From Pohlia nutans (Eukaryota; Streptophyta; Bryopsida; Bryales; Mniaceae), in NCBI GenBank assembly GCA_022496805.1, contig CM040086.1, forward strand, positions 6,698,501 to 6,762,500: a stretch of DNA of 64,000 nt. The letters run 5' to 3'. The notes beneath the pieces were generated by a model. That model did not search any database. It was not told the origin of the DNA and saw nothing but the letters and a program-made list of their open reading frames with translations. Both the position numbers and the translations under genes were made by a program. This document shows, piece by piece, positions 35,602 to 49,148 of this stretch (position 1 is its first letter; every line of letters starts with the position of its first letter).

Positions 35602-36802
35602 TTGAGCCTTCTCATTGATGTGAGGGTTTTGGATATATATCGGCAATTATTCGGCAAGCTAACATGCCTTGGATACATCGCTGGTGCGAACCTCAAATTT
35701 ATCGGTGAGAGTCGTGTGACCAAACGCACCAAAGAATTTGAGACAACAAAAATCATGGTAGCCTTCAAACCCACCAAACAGTACCTTCTCATGACTCTCA
35801 TATTATTCTTTGAACATAGATTGATCATTACCTCCACTTCTACCCATTGCCAGTCTAATCTCAATGCACCTAAGGCCCTCACAACCTTGATACTTGTCCG
35901 TGAATTGCCGGTAGAATATTTTCAACTTCAAATTACAGTTACTTTATATAAATTGCTATTTCCAAAGAATATTCTTGTAGTTACTTAGAACCATGTAGAG
36001 GAAGATTCTTTGGATAGATATGATGGTGTTGCCACCATTAGATGCCTCAACGCGGCAGTTTACAGGCATTGGTGCAACCGCAAGGAAGTACCTTGCCTTG
36101 GGAAACTGATTGATTGTACACCTCACATCAAAAGCTTAGCGGGGGCTCACCCCGTTGCCAAAGCTAGAGCACAAGATAGCCACCCCACACACGAAGTTAT
36201 CGTAGAAGCCATCAAGTGCTGCTTTCATAAACAAAATTCCACCAAAACCATCATTTCAACAACTAAAGGCTACACTACAAGCAGTAGAAGGACGTGTTCC
36301 CACTCGGGAAGGTCACTCTTTGTATCATTTGAGTATCACGTGTGAACAAAGGGTATTTAAAAGTACCCTAAAAATTAAAATTAATTCTTTCTATAATTAG
36401 TAATATTTCAAGAATATTCTCATTTTTATTCTTGTAATGAATTGTGACCATCCTATATTAATGTAAATCATTAATAAAATTTATTTTCAAAAATTTATTT
36501 GGACCCTATCTTTGTTCGCATGTTGTTACGTAATATTTGGAAGTGACCTCCCTGAGCATTCCCACCCACATGTCCTCCGTGGCCTTGAGGTCACCAACTA
36601 CACTACTCAGAAACTTGATGCCTTTGCTGCTCAAGCTGCTTCCCATCATAGCCACTTGGTGCACCAACTCCAACTATTAGTTTCGGTCTTGCGGGTGTAT
36701 AGTAATCAAATAGGAGGCATTTTTTTGGCTCTCGACAACAGACCCACCGAAGGTCCCTCCGCATCCCTTGGACTTCCCGGTAGCAACAACCCATATGGTT
36801 AG
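35602..36802 (+). pseudogene. Exon-like ORF series of unknown family, interrupted
   Basis: Three frames follow one another on the plus strand: 35602-35988 (128 codons), 36010-36345 and 36512-36802. Their composition is protein-like. Near 36265 the sense reading appears to shift to another frame, which continues LQAVEGRVPTREGHSLYHLS and runs past 36345, suggesting an indel. The third frame is helical (KLDAFAAQAASHHSHLVHQL). I recognise no domain. It could be a decayed host gene or the protein of an unrecognised element. Confidence 0.35.
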
Positions 36803-36859
36803 TTCTCAAAAAAATTCGTATCTATTCATTATAGTAATATCCTCTCATAAATATTTTAC

Positions 36860-38980
36860 TCTCTGTTCTCATTTCACCACAGCACATACAGTGCAATTGG
36901 CCACTACGGCCCCTTTTTTGTTAATCACCACTCTCAACTCCTAGGCCACACTAATTCCATTTATATGTTTACATATTCTGGACTCCACCCGTACCTCTGA
37001 TTTATCTATACTATGTATCATCAAACTTGTCTTCCTTTACTACAAACTTTGTCCCCTGTAGTCATCCTATACTCCTCCCCTCTTTGACATAAACAAATCC
37101 CCTGCTCCATCCCATCACATAACCGGCTGTAATTTATCCTACAAAATCCCAACCACACCTAACAACCTCAAAAATGAACCTTGCCACTACTATCAGTAAC
37201 ACCCATTTACCCCTCCCTATACTCTACTTTCCTATCCTCCCAGGTCCCCTTTGTTGTCTTGACTATCAAATGCACTAACCCCACCTACAACAAAGAAAAT
37301 ATATATCACCACCGCCCTTACTCAAACATGACTCCATCCCATACCAGCAAAATATATTCAATAAATACACTACCCAGTCTTACCCCCTACCCAAACGAAT
37401 CAATTTTATTAACCTCTTTACCGTCCAGTATACACAAGCACATTCCCCACACCCACTCACATAACTTACACTGCTGTAACATTACCCAAACAAAACCCAA
37501 GCCCAACCTTAAATAATCTGACATGACACACTGACATGACATCCTATCCACACCTAACCCATTTACCATTTTGCCATATCACAAAACCACATCTAGATCC
37601 TTCTTTTAACCCTTAAACGTACCACTCCTTTGTAGGAAAGTCAAACTACACAATTTAGCCTTCAAGATTTATCAAAATATATTTTGTAATATTTTTCATG
37701 CATGGAATTGAATGTTTCCTATCAGTCTTGAAATTTTCAGATTTTTTTGATTTAATACGGCCTTTTTAACAAATTTTTAAGTCAAATACTTCAAAAAATA
37801 TTTTTTATTACAAAAAAGCTTTAAAAAATTAATATTTTTTTGGGAGAGGGTACAAATTACAATGGAGAATCACATGATATGTTTTCCATAGAAATTTTTT
37901 ATTTAAATTTTGAAATTCGAAAGGTGAACATCCTATGTAGTGTAATTCAAACCTTGAGCTACAAAGCTTGCACAAGCAATAAAATACTCAATAATTGGAA
38001 TTTTTAAGATTTGAAAAGTGGAGTACAAACTAGACTTAATAAACTTCATTTTCTCAGTTGGGTGTATTAGCAACAAAAGTCATCTTCAAGATCAAAATTG
38101 GGTTTGACCAACAAACGTCCAGAAACTGGATGCTAGGACGTTTAGGGGTTAAATTGGCCAGCATCACAATCAATACATCCTACATTCCCACATCTCTATT
38201 AGACCACAAGCCATGTCTCACAGAATGCCTCTACTCACTCCATCACCACCCAAAAACCTGAAGAGGTACCGTCTCTTACGCCCTCTACCTACCTACACTC
38301 CAAAAATCCAACACCCGCCAACGGCTCAATACCCGCCCTCAAATCAATACTCACCCACACCTTAATACCCGCCCTCAACTCAATACCCACACACACCTTA
38401 ATACCCGCCTCCATTCCTATTACACCAGCCCACATCCACCATATCTTCCCTCTTCATACCCACGTATGAAAAACCAAAAACACAGTCCACACACACCAGC
38501 ACCTTAATTCTTCCAACGAGCCCCTCAAATTCCTGCTCCATTAATATTCTCATACACTCCCCCATTACTCCCATTCCCAAAAATCATCAAATTAAAATAT
38601 ACAATCCTACACATTCACATTCAAAACAACACCCAAAAACAACACCCAAAAACAAACACCAAAGCCCGCCTCGATGGACTCGGCCTCCCGGCTTCTCCAA
38701 AGAAACCCCTACAAAATCCACTGACGTCTCAAATATTCCCAAAACAAACCATTGTATCCTAACTATTCCCCCTTACTATTTCTCCTTACTATTCCCCCTT
38801 ACTATTCCCAAAAACACAGAAAAACAAACATAATCGACTCCTTCTTGACTACACTCACTATCTTATAAACACCGGTACAAACTCTATTTCATCCCTTGTA
38901 CAATAAAATTACACTCAGAATACCAACACATAGCTAAAAAATTTGCCCCTATACTAAAATCCAGACACCCCAACCATTAT
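36860..38980. other. Strongly strand-asymmetric, G-depleted DNA
   Basis: Outside the short element at 37606-38152, the plus strand is made almost entirely of A, C and T for long stretches (37030-37600 and 38160-38960), with many CCC, CACCC and CTAC words. At 38290-38410 short units around AATACCCGCCCTCAA repeat in tandem. No coding region is convincing on either strand. Confidence 0.7.
37606..38152. mobile_element. TTAA/CCCCTAA short element, 547 bp
   Basis: The left end reads TTAACCCTTAAACGTACC and the right end in reverse complement reads TTAACCCCTAAACGTCC. It interrupts the G-depleted tract and has ordinary AT-rich composition inside. TTAA at both borders suggests a TTAA target duplication, as used by piggyBac-like elements. 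No coding capacity. Confidence 0.7.
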
Positions 38981-38985
38981 GGCAC

Positions 38986-39023
38986 AGATAGATGGATAGA
39001 TGGATAGATAGATAGATAGATAG
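38986..39023. repeat. (GATA)n microsatellite
   Basis: An AGAT/GGAT tetranucleotide run of about 38 bases at the switch point between G-depleted and G-rich plus-strand sequence. Confidence 0.9.
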
Positions 39024-39179
39024 GAACACCGGCCCCTAGAGTTGACCGGCATGAATAGAGTGTATGTTCGTAATGTCAATGACCTAGTGCCCACCGGACA
39101 AGAGGCCATTGTTACAAAACTACTCTCCTCTTTCGAGGATAGACACTTTAGTGATCACTAACCATTAAAAGATTTTAAA

Positions 39180-40010
39180 CCACCTGGAGTGGTCGGAAAG
39201 TTATTAGGGTATTTGGGTATAATTAGGTGTATTTGGGAATGAGGGGTGCCACGTCATGAGTTTGTGGTCGGTTAAAAAGAGGGCTTTAGATCATGAGAAG
39301 ATGGTCTTAGTTTGTGTTTTGGGTTTTATGTTAGTTGTTTATTCTGTTGGGAGAGGTTGTTTGTTTTCGAGTCAGCTTTTGTGTAGCTCAATTGATCCGA
39401 CATGGTGTATGGAAATGGTGTTTTTGGTTTTGAAGGTGTGTTTGAGGGCGGTTTTAGATAGTTTGAATTTTGTTTAAAGGATTTTCATGGAGGAGCGCGA
39501 GTTGTGCTACGCGCCCCGGTTGTAATAACCATAAGAAGGTCTATTTTCCAACCATGTTGTGCTATATTGTTTAATAGTAGTTGGTATTTTTGGATTTTGT
39601 AATTTATTGTGTCTTAGGAGAATCTATCGTTGGTATATGTGAATTCTATGAACTGTATAATAAGGTGTTGTTTGGAGTTTAGAGGTGGTGTACTCTGGAA
39701 TGGTAGACCTTTAATGCTTGTGACACCAATATAGATATCCACACCTCTCAAGATACCTGCATCGAATCAACCACCATCCCCCACCACATATATTGTACGC
39801 CCTTATCACAACAATTAAGCCCTCACTTGAAACATGTAACTCACTCCTAATACAAACCACTAACCCGGACTGGACCACAATTCTCCTAAACCAAATGACA
39901 CCCCTACCTAACCTTCCTAAAAGACACATAAAAATCCACTCCTATACGTACAATTCATCCATAATAACCCACACTACACAAACCCCCCCAAATACTATCA
40001 ATGAATAGCA
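39180..40010. other. Opposite base skew followed by renewed G depletion
   Basis: 39180-39480 is G/T-rich and C-poor on the plus strand (GGGTATTTGGG, GGTGTATTTGGG words). 39710-40010 is again C/A-rich and G-poor. A 73-codon frame at 39256 is Val/Leu/Gly-rich from composition alone. No gene supported. Confidence 0.55.
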
Positions 40011-40439
40011 ATAACACATTCATTCATATCAAAATTGCCATGATTTTAAAAAAAATTAACATAACGTCCAATTTTTTTAATTACTATCTAATAGAAAATG
40101 AAAACAAAAGACTTCTTTTCATATAAAAATGAAGGCACACACAATAAACTAAATAATGTTTGCACTATCCTACTACATCAAAGGGTTCACCCTTGAATAC
40201 TTTCTCGATCTATACTAATGCTCCACTATGACCTCCTCACATGTGTAGTTGTCTTTTTCTCCCAAACGACGATACTTTACTCCCTAAAGGTCATGGTATA
40301 ATCTATCAACTTTAAGCGTCATACAATGATCTGTCAATGTCAATTGAACAAATCTAAGTCAAATTTGGACTTCTTTAATTAAGCACCTACATTTACTGAA
40401 GATTTCACTTTCATAATTTAAAAAAATCGGAGATTAAAT

Positions 40440-41890
40440 TTCAAGGCCAGTAATTCCTAGGGAGCGTAATGTTCTGTATTGCTTTCAAATCACACAAATC
40501 TATAGCAAATTCGTGTGTACATTGCAAAATATGCTAAATTTTGTTGCTTTTAATTATAAATATTAAAATCCAACATGAAATTTGGGTGCCCCTAACTTCT
40601 AAGGGCCCTCACATGGTGTTTGTCTATTGAAATGCAAAAATCTACATCAAATTTGAACATATATGACAAAGTCTACTAAATTTAGAAAGTTTTGACTATA
40701 AATCTCGGAACGCAACATCAAATTTGGCTACCCCTAACTTTTAGGAACCTAACATTGTGTTTGTGGGTAAAAGCATGGTAAACTGAACCATTAAAGTCAT
40801 CCTTAGTGCTAAAATTACAATTGTTTTGGTCAAAGGCCATAAATTACAATTAAAAATTCAAATATTTAAGCTCTAATTTGGTAAAGCCTTCCATAGTTAT
40901 TATTAGGTATTTCAATCCAAAGTTTCAAATCAAAATATTAAATAAAGGTTATTAAAAGTAAAGCTTGAAAATAGGTGTCTAAAACAAATTTCAGGAGCAA
41001 ATTTGATGCATTGAATCATGTTCAATATGAATGTAAATTATATATAATTCCATAAGTTCATTGTGCATTTGAGGGCTCCAAAGAATAAAATTCTTGAAAA
41101 AATAATTATTTTATTAATGCAATTTCAACATGTTTTATATCTACTTTTCAATTCGGTCACAACTACTTTTCCAATTTTAACTGCTGTAACTTTACTATAA
41201 CATATATAAATATTTAGCAAACACAATTTTTTCAATTTTTTTGTTAGACTTTATTAAACATTGTATCTTTTATTTTATCCACAAAAACAAATTCACAAAA
41301 ATAAAAATTTAATAGATTGCTAACTTTAGCAGCTTTTGTCTATAAATCTCAGAATCCAACATCAAATTTGGGTGCTTCTAACCTCTAGGGACTCAAAGTC
41401 GGGGGTTTGTCATTTGAATTGAAGAAATCTACATTGAATTTGAGCATGTATGGCAAAATTTGCTAAATTTAGCAACTTTTGACTATGAATCTCGGAACCC
41501 AACATCAAATTTAGGTGCCCCTAACCTTTGGGGGTCCTAACATAGTGTTTGTTTTTCAAAAATGCGGAAATCTACATCAAATTTGAGTATGTGTAAAAAA
41601 ATATGCTAATCTAGCAGTTTTTTATTATAAATCTTAGAACGTAACTCAACATGAAATTTGGATGCCCTTAACCTTTAAGGGCCCTTACGTGTTGTTTTCC
41701 TTTAGAGTTGCAGAGATCTACATCAAATTTCATCATGTATCATATATTATGTTATATTTAGCAGCTTGAAAGAGAAATTATTAATACTTAACATGAAATT
41801 TGGTTGCCCTTAACCTCTAGGGGCCCTAACGTAGAGTTTGTCTTTTAAATTAAAGAAGTTTATGAAAATTTTGAGTTTCTAGGACTAAGT
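40440..41890. repeat. ~143-bp diverged tandem repeats in two blocks
   Basis: The phrase ATCTACATCAAATTTGA recurs with changes at 40499, 40640, 41427, 41570, 41716 and about 41857, that is 141-146 bases apart within each block. It is followed each time by AACATCAAATTTGG and CCCCTAACCTxTAGGGGCCC. A non-repetitive insert of about 0.55 kb (40765-41320) separates the blocks. Confidence 0.8.
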
Positions 41891-44800
41891 ATGCTAAATT
41901 TAACAACTTATGCATATTTGTTTGAACCAAATTAGATACTCAAAATGTGATTATAAATAACTACGTGTAATTAAAAGTAAGATCAAATGATTCGAGGTGA
42001 AAACAACATATGAATGACACGTTCTCGAAAATAAATGGGTTTTTGAAAATAATGCATACCTCAATTTGTTATTTGTCACGATGTTCCTTCGAATCAAGCA
42101 CACCTGCAAAATATTATAAAACACAAGATTAAAATCATCGTAGATATGCATTTTAATTTTTTTTAGTGATAGCAATATCACCTATACATCCTAGAATGCG
42201 TATATATTGAGCTTTACAACCCTAATTAGTGTCATTTGTAAATTAAAAATAAAATAAAATAAAATAAATATAAATAAATAAATAATAAAAAATGAGAGCA
42301 TTATTTACCTTGTAGAGGCAAAATGTGAAATGTAGATTGTGAGGTCGGTTAGGCCTTAAATACTTGGAACACTTTGAATGGGCTTTTAAAAAAGTCATTT
42401 GATACTTGGATGCGCTCTCCCAAAGAGCGTATTTGCCAACTCCTTGAAGATTTGCGAGGTTGTCAAGGTCCGATCAAGGCATTAGCCTAATCGAGCCTGA
42501 CCCGGCGAGTGAATAGGCCTGGCCGGCTCTGCGGTCCGTCCCGTCCCACTACGGCAACAACAATCGCTGCCAGTTTTTGTTTTTTTTTTTTTTAAATAAA
42601 AATAAATTATTGTTTGATTTTTATTGTTTAATTTTTCTGTTTAGTTTTCTTGGGTTTTTAGTTTGAATTAATTTTTTTAGTGTTTTTTGTTTTGTGTCCT
42701 TTTTTGGAGTGTTTTCTTTTTCTTTTTCTTTTTCCCCTATTTATTTTCTTGGTATTTTTTTCAAAAAAATAATTTGTGTTTGCTAGGCTTTTTTTGAAAT
42801 TTCATTTTTTATCAAATAAATATTTTAAATATAAATTTCTCTCTTCTCTTCTAAACTTGTTTCTTCCTTTTCTTGGAAAATTTGTTTATTCTCCAATTTA
42901 TTTTGTCATCCTATTTTTTTAGATTTTAGATTTATCAACAAAAAAAATTAATATAGTATTAGAATGTACATAGTATAACACCAAAGTGTAGCTCAATGTG
43001 TAGTACAAGAGGAACATGCTTTTGAAAATTGAACCAAACATTATCTTCATTTGCATCTTTTTTTTAAGTGATAAAGGAATGCCATTTGTATTCCATGAAT
43101 TTTGGGACTATTGTGTGGGTGCCACGTATCCTAAATTTATTGTTTTATGTAGAAAAGGTGTTGGAATTTGGACAAGGCAAATGGGTTGCAAGGATGAAGG
43201 TTGTCCCTTAAGACGCTGTTTTGTAGTAAATGAAGTACCACTATAACATTTAATGCATGTGTGACCAAATTTGCATGATCGAAGTAAGTTGAAACTACCA
43301 AAATTTCTACTTTAACAGTTTGTCAATTCCTAATTCTAAAACCCACTAGTACCAAAACTATACCCCCCTCCTCAACTTTAAAAAAGGTCCATTTTTTTTT
43401 GATGGGTGACAAATGCATTGTCATATCCCTAAGTGAAAAAATCCCTAATTAAGTGTTGGCATATGTAATTCCTCCATAGCAACAATCTCTTGCATACACT
43501 TGGGGTGCACATCCATTCTAGTATACAATAAAAAGTTGTTCCAACACATCTTGGCAACTACAAGTGATGTGTGTTGGCGGAAATGCATCTGCATCTATAT
43601 CACCTAAAAGCAAGAAGAGACAAACTTTAACACAAGGTCAAAGAATCTATTAGTTTTGCGATTTATCTTCATGGAATGCAAAGACGCGAGCAAAGACGCC
43701 AAAACAAATGCGGGTGTGAATGGCTTTTCAACCAAGCTACCTCCAACATGAGTCTTTGGCACCATATTATTTAACACTACTCCTTAGTATCCAATGACCA
43801 ACCTTTCTACTAGGGCCAGGCCTTGCATTTAATTGGTCTTCACCATAGATCTAGATTTGAATTTTTGTAAAACATTGTGAAAGAATGAATTACAATGTTA
43901 CACAACAATTGTATCTTTTATTATAAATTGTCAGCAAGGGGTGAAAAGGGCATAAACATATAGACAGGCCCACTGTCAAACTCATGCTAGAAATAGAAAC
44001 GCATTAAATCCTAAAGGCCCAACCGACCCTTGTGAGGTTGATGGATGATTGTTTTCATCCATATCACTCCTTCCTCATTAACTCTTCACCATAAAGAGTT
44101 TTAAGAGATACTTCATCAAGTTGTCCTATCCTACGTTAGAATTTGGTATTATTAGAGTACATAATTTTTTTAAATTACAAACATATAAGTATGTAAAATT
44201 TTGACCAAGCCAAAATTAATTGCATTGATTTGAATTCAAAAGTGGCCATGCAAAAATGAGGTCATAGATTTAACGAACACAAAAATTCCAAAAAATCACC
44301 ATATCAAGAGTATCTCATTTCAAATCCGATTCAACAAATTTTTACTAAAAAATTATTAATATTTTGTCCGTAACCAAATTTAGGAGTTTTTTTTTTTCTT
44401 TCAAAATTTATAATAAAATATTGGTGATAGCATTCGTGAATCTAACCATATGAATGGAATCTAAATTTCAAAATGTACAACTTTCATTTGCATGTCAATT
44501 CCAAAATATTCCTCCAAACTATACTTTATAATGGTTTTACTCAAACTATCAATTCCATGGATACCTTGTGACCTTTAGGAGTCAATAAGATGTAGGGAAC
44601 TCCCATTATTACTTGGTACCCAAAAACTATGCTTTTAGCTATTGTATAGTAGGGTCCAAAATTAATTCATAATTTCTTTCCAAGCTAGAAACCATGATCT
44701 TTGAGAGGCTTCTTTGGGCTAAAAAACGCATCAAATCACAAACCGTAAAGTGCATTGGAAAGGTAATAGAGTCTATTTTTAAGATTCAAATTTTTTGTTA

Positions 44801-47700
44801 TAGTTTAGCCACTGTAAAAAGGTTGGGTGAGTACCTTGATTTAGTGTGAAGAGGGAGTATCGCATAGGATAAAGCTTACTACACCGGCCTAAAAGGTGTG
44901 CGGTTTAGCTTGACTGTTGCCATAAACTCCAAGGCGTACAAGAAAACTTTGGTCAAAATTACTTTAGCACTATTTTTGGTGCTTACAAACTTTGCACCTA
45001 TCATTTGTTTTTAGTTCCCGAACAAGCTCTTTTTGGAGGAACAAATCTATTGTTCACTTAAAGTCCAGCCCAATCACTCACTTTTCAATGACTTTGCGGA
45101 TAACTCTAGTATTTGATCTTTTTAGATGATTTTTTAAAACATAAAAATTACGTAATTTGCAAAATGATTTCAAAATTCAATCAGTTATATTTTAGTAAAA
45201 AAAATCCCAAAAATTGTGATTCTTTTTTTGTATTTGATTCTTAAGACAATTTGTATATTTTCATGATACAGTAGAGTTAATCGAAAAGTCAGCTCAAGGA
45301 GGAAAGTTTTAGCAAACTCCTCTTGAACTCTTCTTGAACTCATATTGAAACATAAATAAATCAAAAACTAGTTCATGATGAGTTGGGAGACAATTTAAAG
45401 CAAGTCACTGTCATTATTCTTCACACCTCACAATGAGTCCCACACCTCTTACCAAAGCTCCAAGCCCATAGCCCACAAGGGGACAAGCTATGACACGACA
45501 TTATTCAACCCAAGTATAGCTCAAAAAAGAGGCTAAAAGTAGAGCAAAAAGGAAGGTTAGCTAGATGGCATTCTTTTTGGTTAACTCAATTGTACGTAAC
45601 CAATGTTGTGCATCCATTTTTGCCTGAAGAAAAGGTTAAGAATGGGGTTTTTTTTCATTTAATTAAAAATAGATCAACATATTCTTTTTTGGATTGAAAC
45701 TCATATGTATATGTAGTGCATCTTGTATACTAGAACATGTCTAAATTTTGCTCATAAAAACCTAAATTTCTCATTGTAATAACAATACATATAAATTCAA
45801 ATTATTTTTGGACCCTACTGTACTGTTCTATGCAATTGTGTCAGTCACGTCGGTCATCCAGGATGCCAGGATGCCACTCTGTCTCCGAACCAAAAATACA
45901 GAATTTCATTCATCACAGCGCCAATTGGTTAAATTGGTTTGTTTCAAGAGCGCCAAAATTGTGGCATCCATCAAATTAATGCACAGAGTTTCAGCCCGGA
46001 AAAGTGCATGCCAACCTCTAGAGATAATTTGCAACTGTAAAACTACTCTAACTGTGCTCTTGTCCGTTCTCGGCTGGGTGTTATGAAACGGCTGTTACTC
46101 TTGCAATTTGTATCAATGAAGGTGAGGAATTTCAGCCATTTTAGCAAAATTGCCATAGATCTAAAGATTTCATAGTCAATTTTGGCGAAATATTTTAGAT
46201 TCCTTAATGCATTAGTAACAAATTACTCTATATAGTATAAAACTGATAAATTTCACCATACTGGGAGAAGCCATTTGGCTAAAAGGTAGTGGCTGATTCC
46301 CTCAAATATGAGTAAAAATTAGCATCAAATTTCTTTTCGTAGCCACTTGGCTAAAATTCGCACAAAACATTTAAAAGAAAAAACAAACAAAGAACTCCAA
46401 CTGTAGTGGAAGCAGAGATCTAGGATTTTACTCTAAATCGCTTTCAGGGGAAAGTTGAAAGCAAAATTGGCCTACCGACCAACTGTCCCGTATAATTATA
46501 GATCGAGCTTAACTTATATCAACGCGTTTCTCATTTGACTGCATGAAAGGCCGCCTTGCATTGCATGCGTTGCTCCAAATCAGGCCATGAAGAAATTAAA
46601 AAAAGAGAAATTGCACATAAACCCTGCAAACATTCATTGAGGACTTTGTCTTGGCTCAGCTGCTGAAGACAAACTGGGAGATCCCTGTAGTGAGCGCAAT
46701 CACGACTCGGCGCTCTCTCACCTGTTCATCCCACAAATCCTCTCCCTCAGGTCCACAATAATCAGCATTGACCAAGTGCCTTTTCTATTTTCGGCACAAT
46801 TCAATGAGAAAATGAATCACAAGGCACCTTGATACATTCACTACTTAGGTAGTAAACAGTACAAGAATGATGGTGAATTCTGGGTGAACACTTGCTAATT
46901 TGAACAACCACTTGCAGAACTTGCTATAAACTGCAGACAGTTTGGCAGTAATATTTACTTCCCAGTGAATTGGTTTGGGTTTCCTGTGAATTGTAAGAGA
47001 AAAATACCGAGCCACCACGGTAGGACCACCGACGGGCCGGAAGAGAGCCAATTGTGAATAATTTGAGCGATTCAACTTTAGAGTGCATGGGTGCGGATGC
47101 TCTTACGACCATAATTATTCACGTATGCTCTTACAGATGCTCCCCCGGACGACTTTGACCAAATACCGTCGACAACCACTGAATTAAGGAGCCAAAACAC
47201 GCCACGACGTTGAACAGTTCAACTCCTCCTTCCAGAATCCCACCAGAAGTAACGGTTTTTCCTCAATCAAGAGTTAGTTAACTGAAATTCAGCAAATACC
47301 GTTGGCATCAAGTAAAAAATATATATCCCAGGAATCGAGTTAAACGCACCGCACAAAAACTGGTATATGCATGTCAGACCTGACAGTCCCTCCTGCGTTT
47401 TCTGTTTTTTTTTGACACAAATAAAGGGGGGCCTTTACTGCACAGAAAGAAAGAGAACATACAAACTCGCCCCGCCAGGTCCGGCCTTCTGCGTTTTCCA
47501 AGTGACAACTTCCTGTAGTTCTCGAATCCTTGAGGATAATACTACATGAACTGACCCCCAATATCCACGGTACTACATACCTATACGTGTAAACGTACCC
47601 CCATGATACCTGTCTGATACACTGGTAAGCAGCAACAACGATGATGTATGTTACTTAAACTGAGCAACGTTTTGTAGTTTGCAACATCTAGGACAGTGCT
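41891..47700. other. Gene-poor AT-rich DNA
   Basis: No supported gene. A copy of the dispersed repeat shared with 5380-5720 and 59090-59440 occurs at 44330-44525. T-rich runs dominate 42570-42940. A 76-codon frame at 43016 has several Cys (CKDEGCPLRRC) but no flanking support. 46600-47350 is more balanced in composition, again without a recognisable gene. Confidence 0.45.
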
Positions 47701-47729
47701 CCGACACCCAATTCTTGTAGTGGATGATG

Positions 47730-47737
47730 TATATAAG
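47730..47737 (+). promoter_or_regulatory. TATA box candidate
   Basis: TATATAAG followed by GCGAAC lies 143 bases before the ATG at 47880, a plausible spacing for a transcript with a leader of just over 100 bases. Confidence 0.45.
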
Positions 47738-47879
47738 GCGAACAGCAATCTAGTCCTTGATCGTAGTAGAACTTGTTGATCTAACGTGGATCGATCAGAT
47801 CGAGGTCGTCCCTGCAGTACGTAATTCAGTTGTCGTCTACTAGCTAGCTAGTTTCCGATCCAAGCTTGTACGTACGTCC

Positions 47880-48119
47880 ATGGCCGTGAGGTTTTTGATG
47901 AGAACGAGGAGTTGCTCCCAGTCGGTGGAGCTTCGTGACGTTCCAGCTCTGCATCCGAAGCTGGCACTCCTGGAGCACGAAGTGCGTTACTTGAACTTGT
48001 TCTTCGCTGATCATGACGACGATAATGGTATCGCCGGCGTCGACAACGTTGCACGTGGTCAGATTAATCGCGTCGTCCCGGCGGTGGCGCGCGGTGCTCC
48101 AGGCGCACTTGATCGATGA
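47880..48119 (+). CDS. Possible small gene, 79 residues, unknown function
   Basis: An ATG in good plant context (GTCCATGGC) opens a 79-codon frame in a GC-richer island preceded by a TATA box. The N terminus is basic (MAVRFLMRTRSCSQS), followed by a Leu/His helix (PKLALLEHEVRYLNLFF), an Asp-rich patch and an Arg/Gly/Ala tail. There is no clear signal peptide and no known family. Longer frames occupy the minus strand of the same island (47844-48200), so the coding strand is not certain. Confidence 0.35.
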   Translation: MAVRFLMRTRSCSQSVELRDVPALHPKLALLEHEVRYLNLFFADHDDDNGIAGVDNVARGQINRVVPAVARGAPGALDR

Positions 48120-48549
48120 TGGGTGAATGTTCATTACAATAATCTGCACTGCCGTGATCTGTGTGCTCATGCCGTTGCGGTGACCGCCTAGCTCGATCAC
48201 AAGGTCTTCGATCGGATCGATCGAGGCCTGTTCTGTCTTTCTGTACCTGTAAGGTAGGTCTGTGCAACTTCAGTACAGTAATCAGAGATTCTTTGATTTC
48301 ATATATGCAAGTAAGTTCATATACGACCTGCGTGCAAGTTAATATGCAATCAAAGATGAGTATATTGTCAATAACCCAGTCAGTAATTGTGTGTTGCAGT
48401 TCTTTTAGGATATAAAAGCTGTAGGACTAGCTAGTCTACAACTTTGACTTTCCGATGTCGGTGATGTAAGCTGATCGATTGGAATAAATATTTCATAAGT
48501 TGTTGAAATGTGGTCACAAATGTATAACCATGGGACCTCAGAAGCCAGA

Positions 48550-48803
48550 TTAATCCGTAAAGGATTAAGAAGCCCAAATTGAGCCTCATGTTGTTATTAG
48601 CAGATTAGCAGATTTGAGTAGATCCTCTACGGACTTCTTTTTGTTCAAATTTATTTGTTTTTTTTTAGCAACATATGCTATGCAGTTTTCTTCACTGAAT
48701 CCAGTGATATAAAATTTAGTCTCATTTGAATTATTATTATTCACAATAAGATCAATTGCATTTCTCATTTAAAACTAGGAAGCCTTGGTCCGTTAGGGGT
48801 TAA
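48550..48803. mobile_element. TTAA/CCCCTAA short element, 254 bp
   Basis: The left end reads TTAATCCGTAAAGGATTAAG and the right end in reverse complement reads TTAACCCCTAACGGACCAAG. The interior (GCCCAAATTGAGCCTCATG, then TTATTTG and ATGCAGTTTTCTTCACTGA) matches the element at 61558-61759 in the same order. Non-coding. Confidence 0.8.
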
Positions 48804-49105
48804 GAAAGCCAGGACTTGACCGTGTTTGTCATTGGAATCTTCTTGATCAACTCTGTTGTTGTATCATTCTGCTGAGTGTGCTCCCTTTGATACTGAGTGC
48901 CGTCAAGATTTTCTAATGGCAACTTTCTGAGATTTTTTTTCATACCTGCCTCACCGACCGTGTCGGCAATAAGCTATTTATACGAGAAAAGGTACTCTCT
49001 CTGTTTTGAAATAAAAAGCCTGTGTACAGAGGGAGTATGACTGTGCTTTTTGTTTTGGAACAGAGGAAGTAAGTTGCAGCAGTGATGACACGTATGTACG
49101 GCTTT

Positions 49106-49106
<1 letters not shown>

Positions 49107-49148
<42 letters not shown>

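Noticed and set aside
40440..41890. Ends of the TTAA/CCCCTAA element family
   Set aside because: The CCCCTAACC words here recur inside a ~143-bp repeat and lack TTAA at the correct place, so I kept them as a separate repeat.
43016..43246. Cys-containing 76-codon ORF
   Set aside because: An isolated frame in T-rich DNA with no splice or promoter context. The Cys spacing fits no zinc-finger pattern I know.
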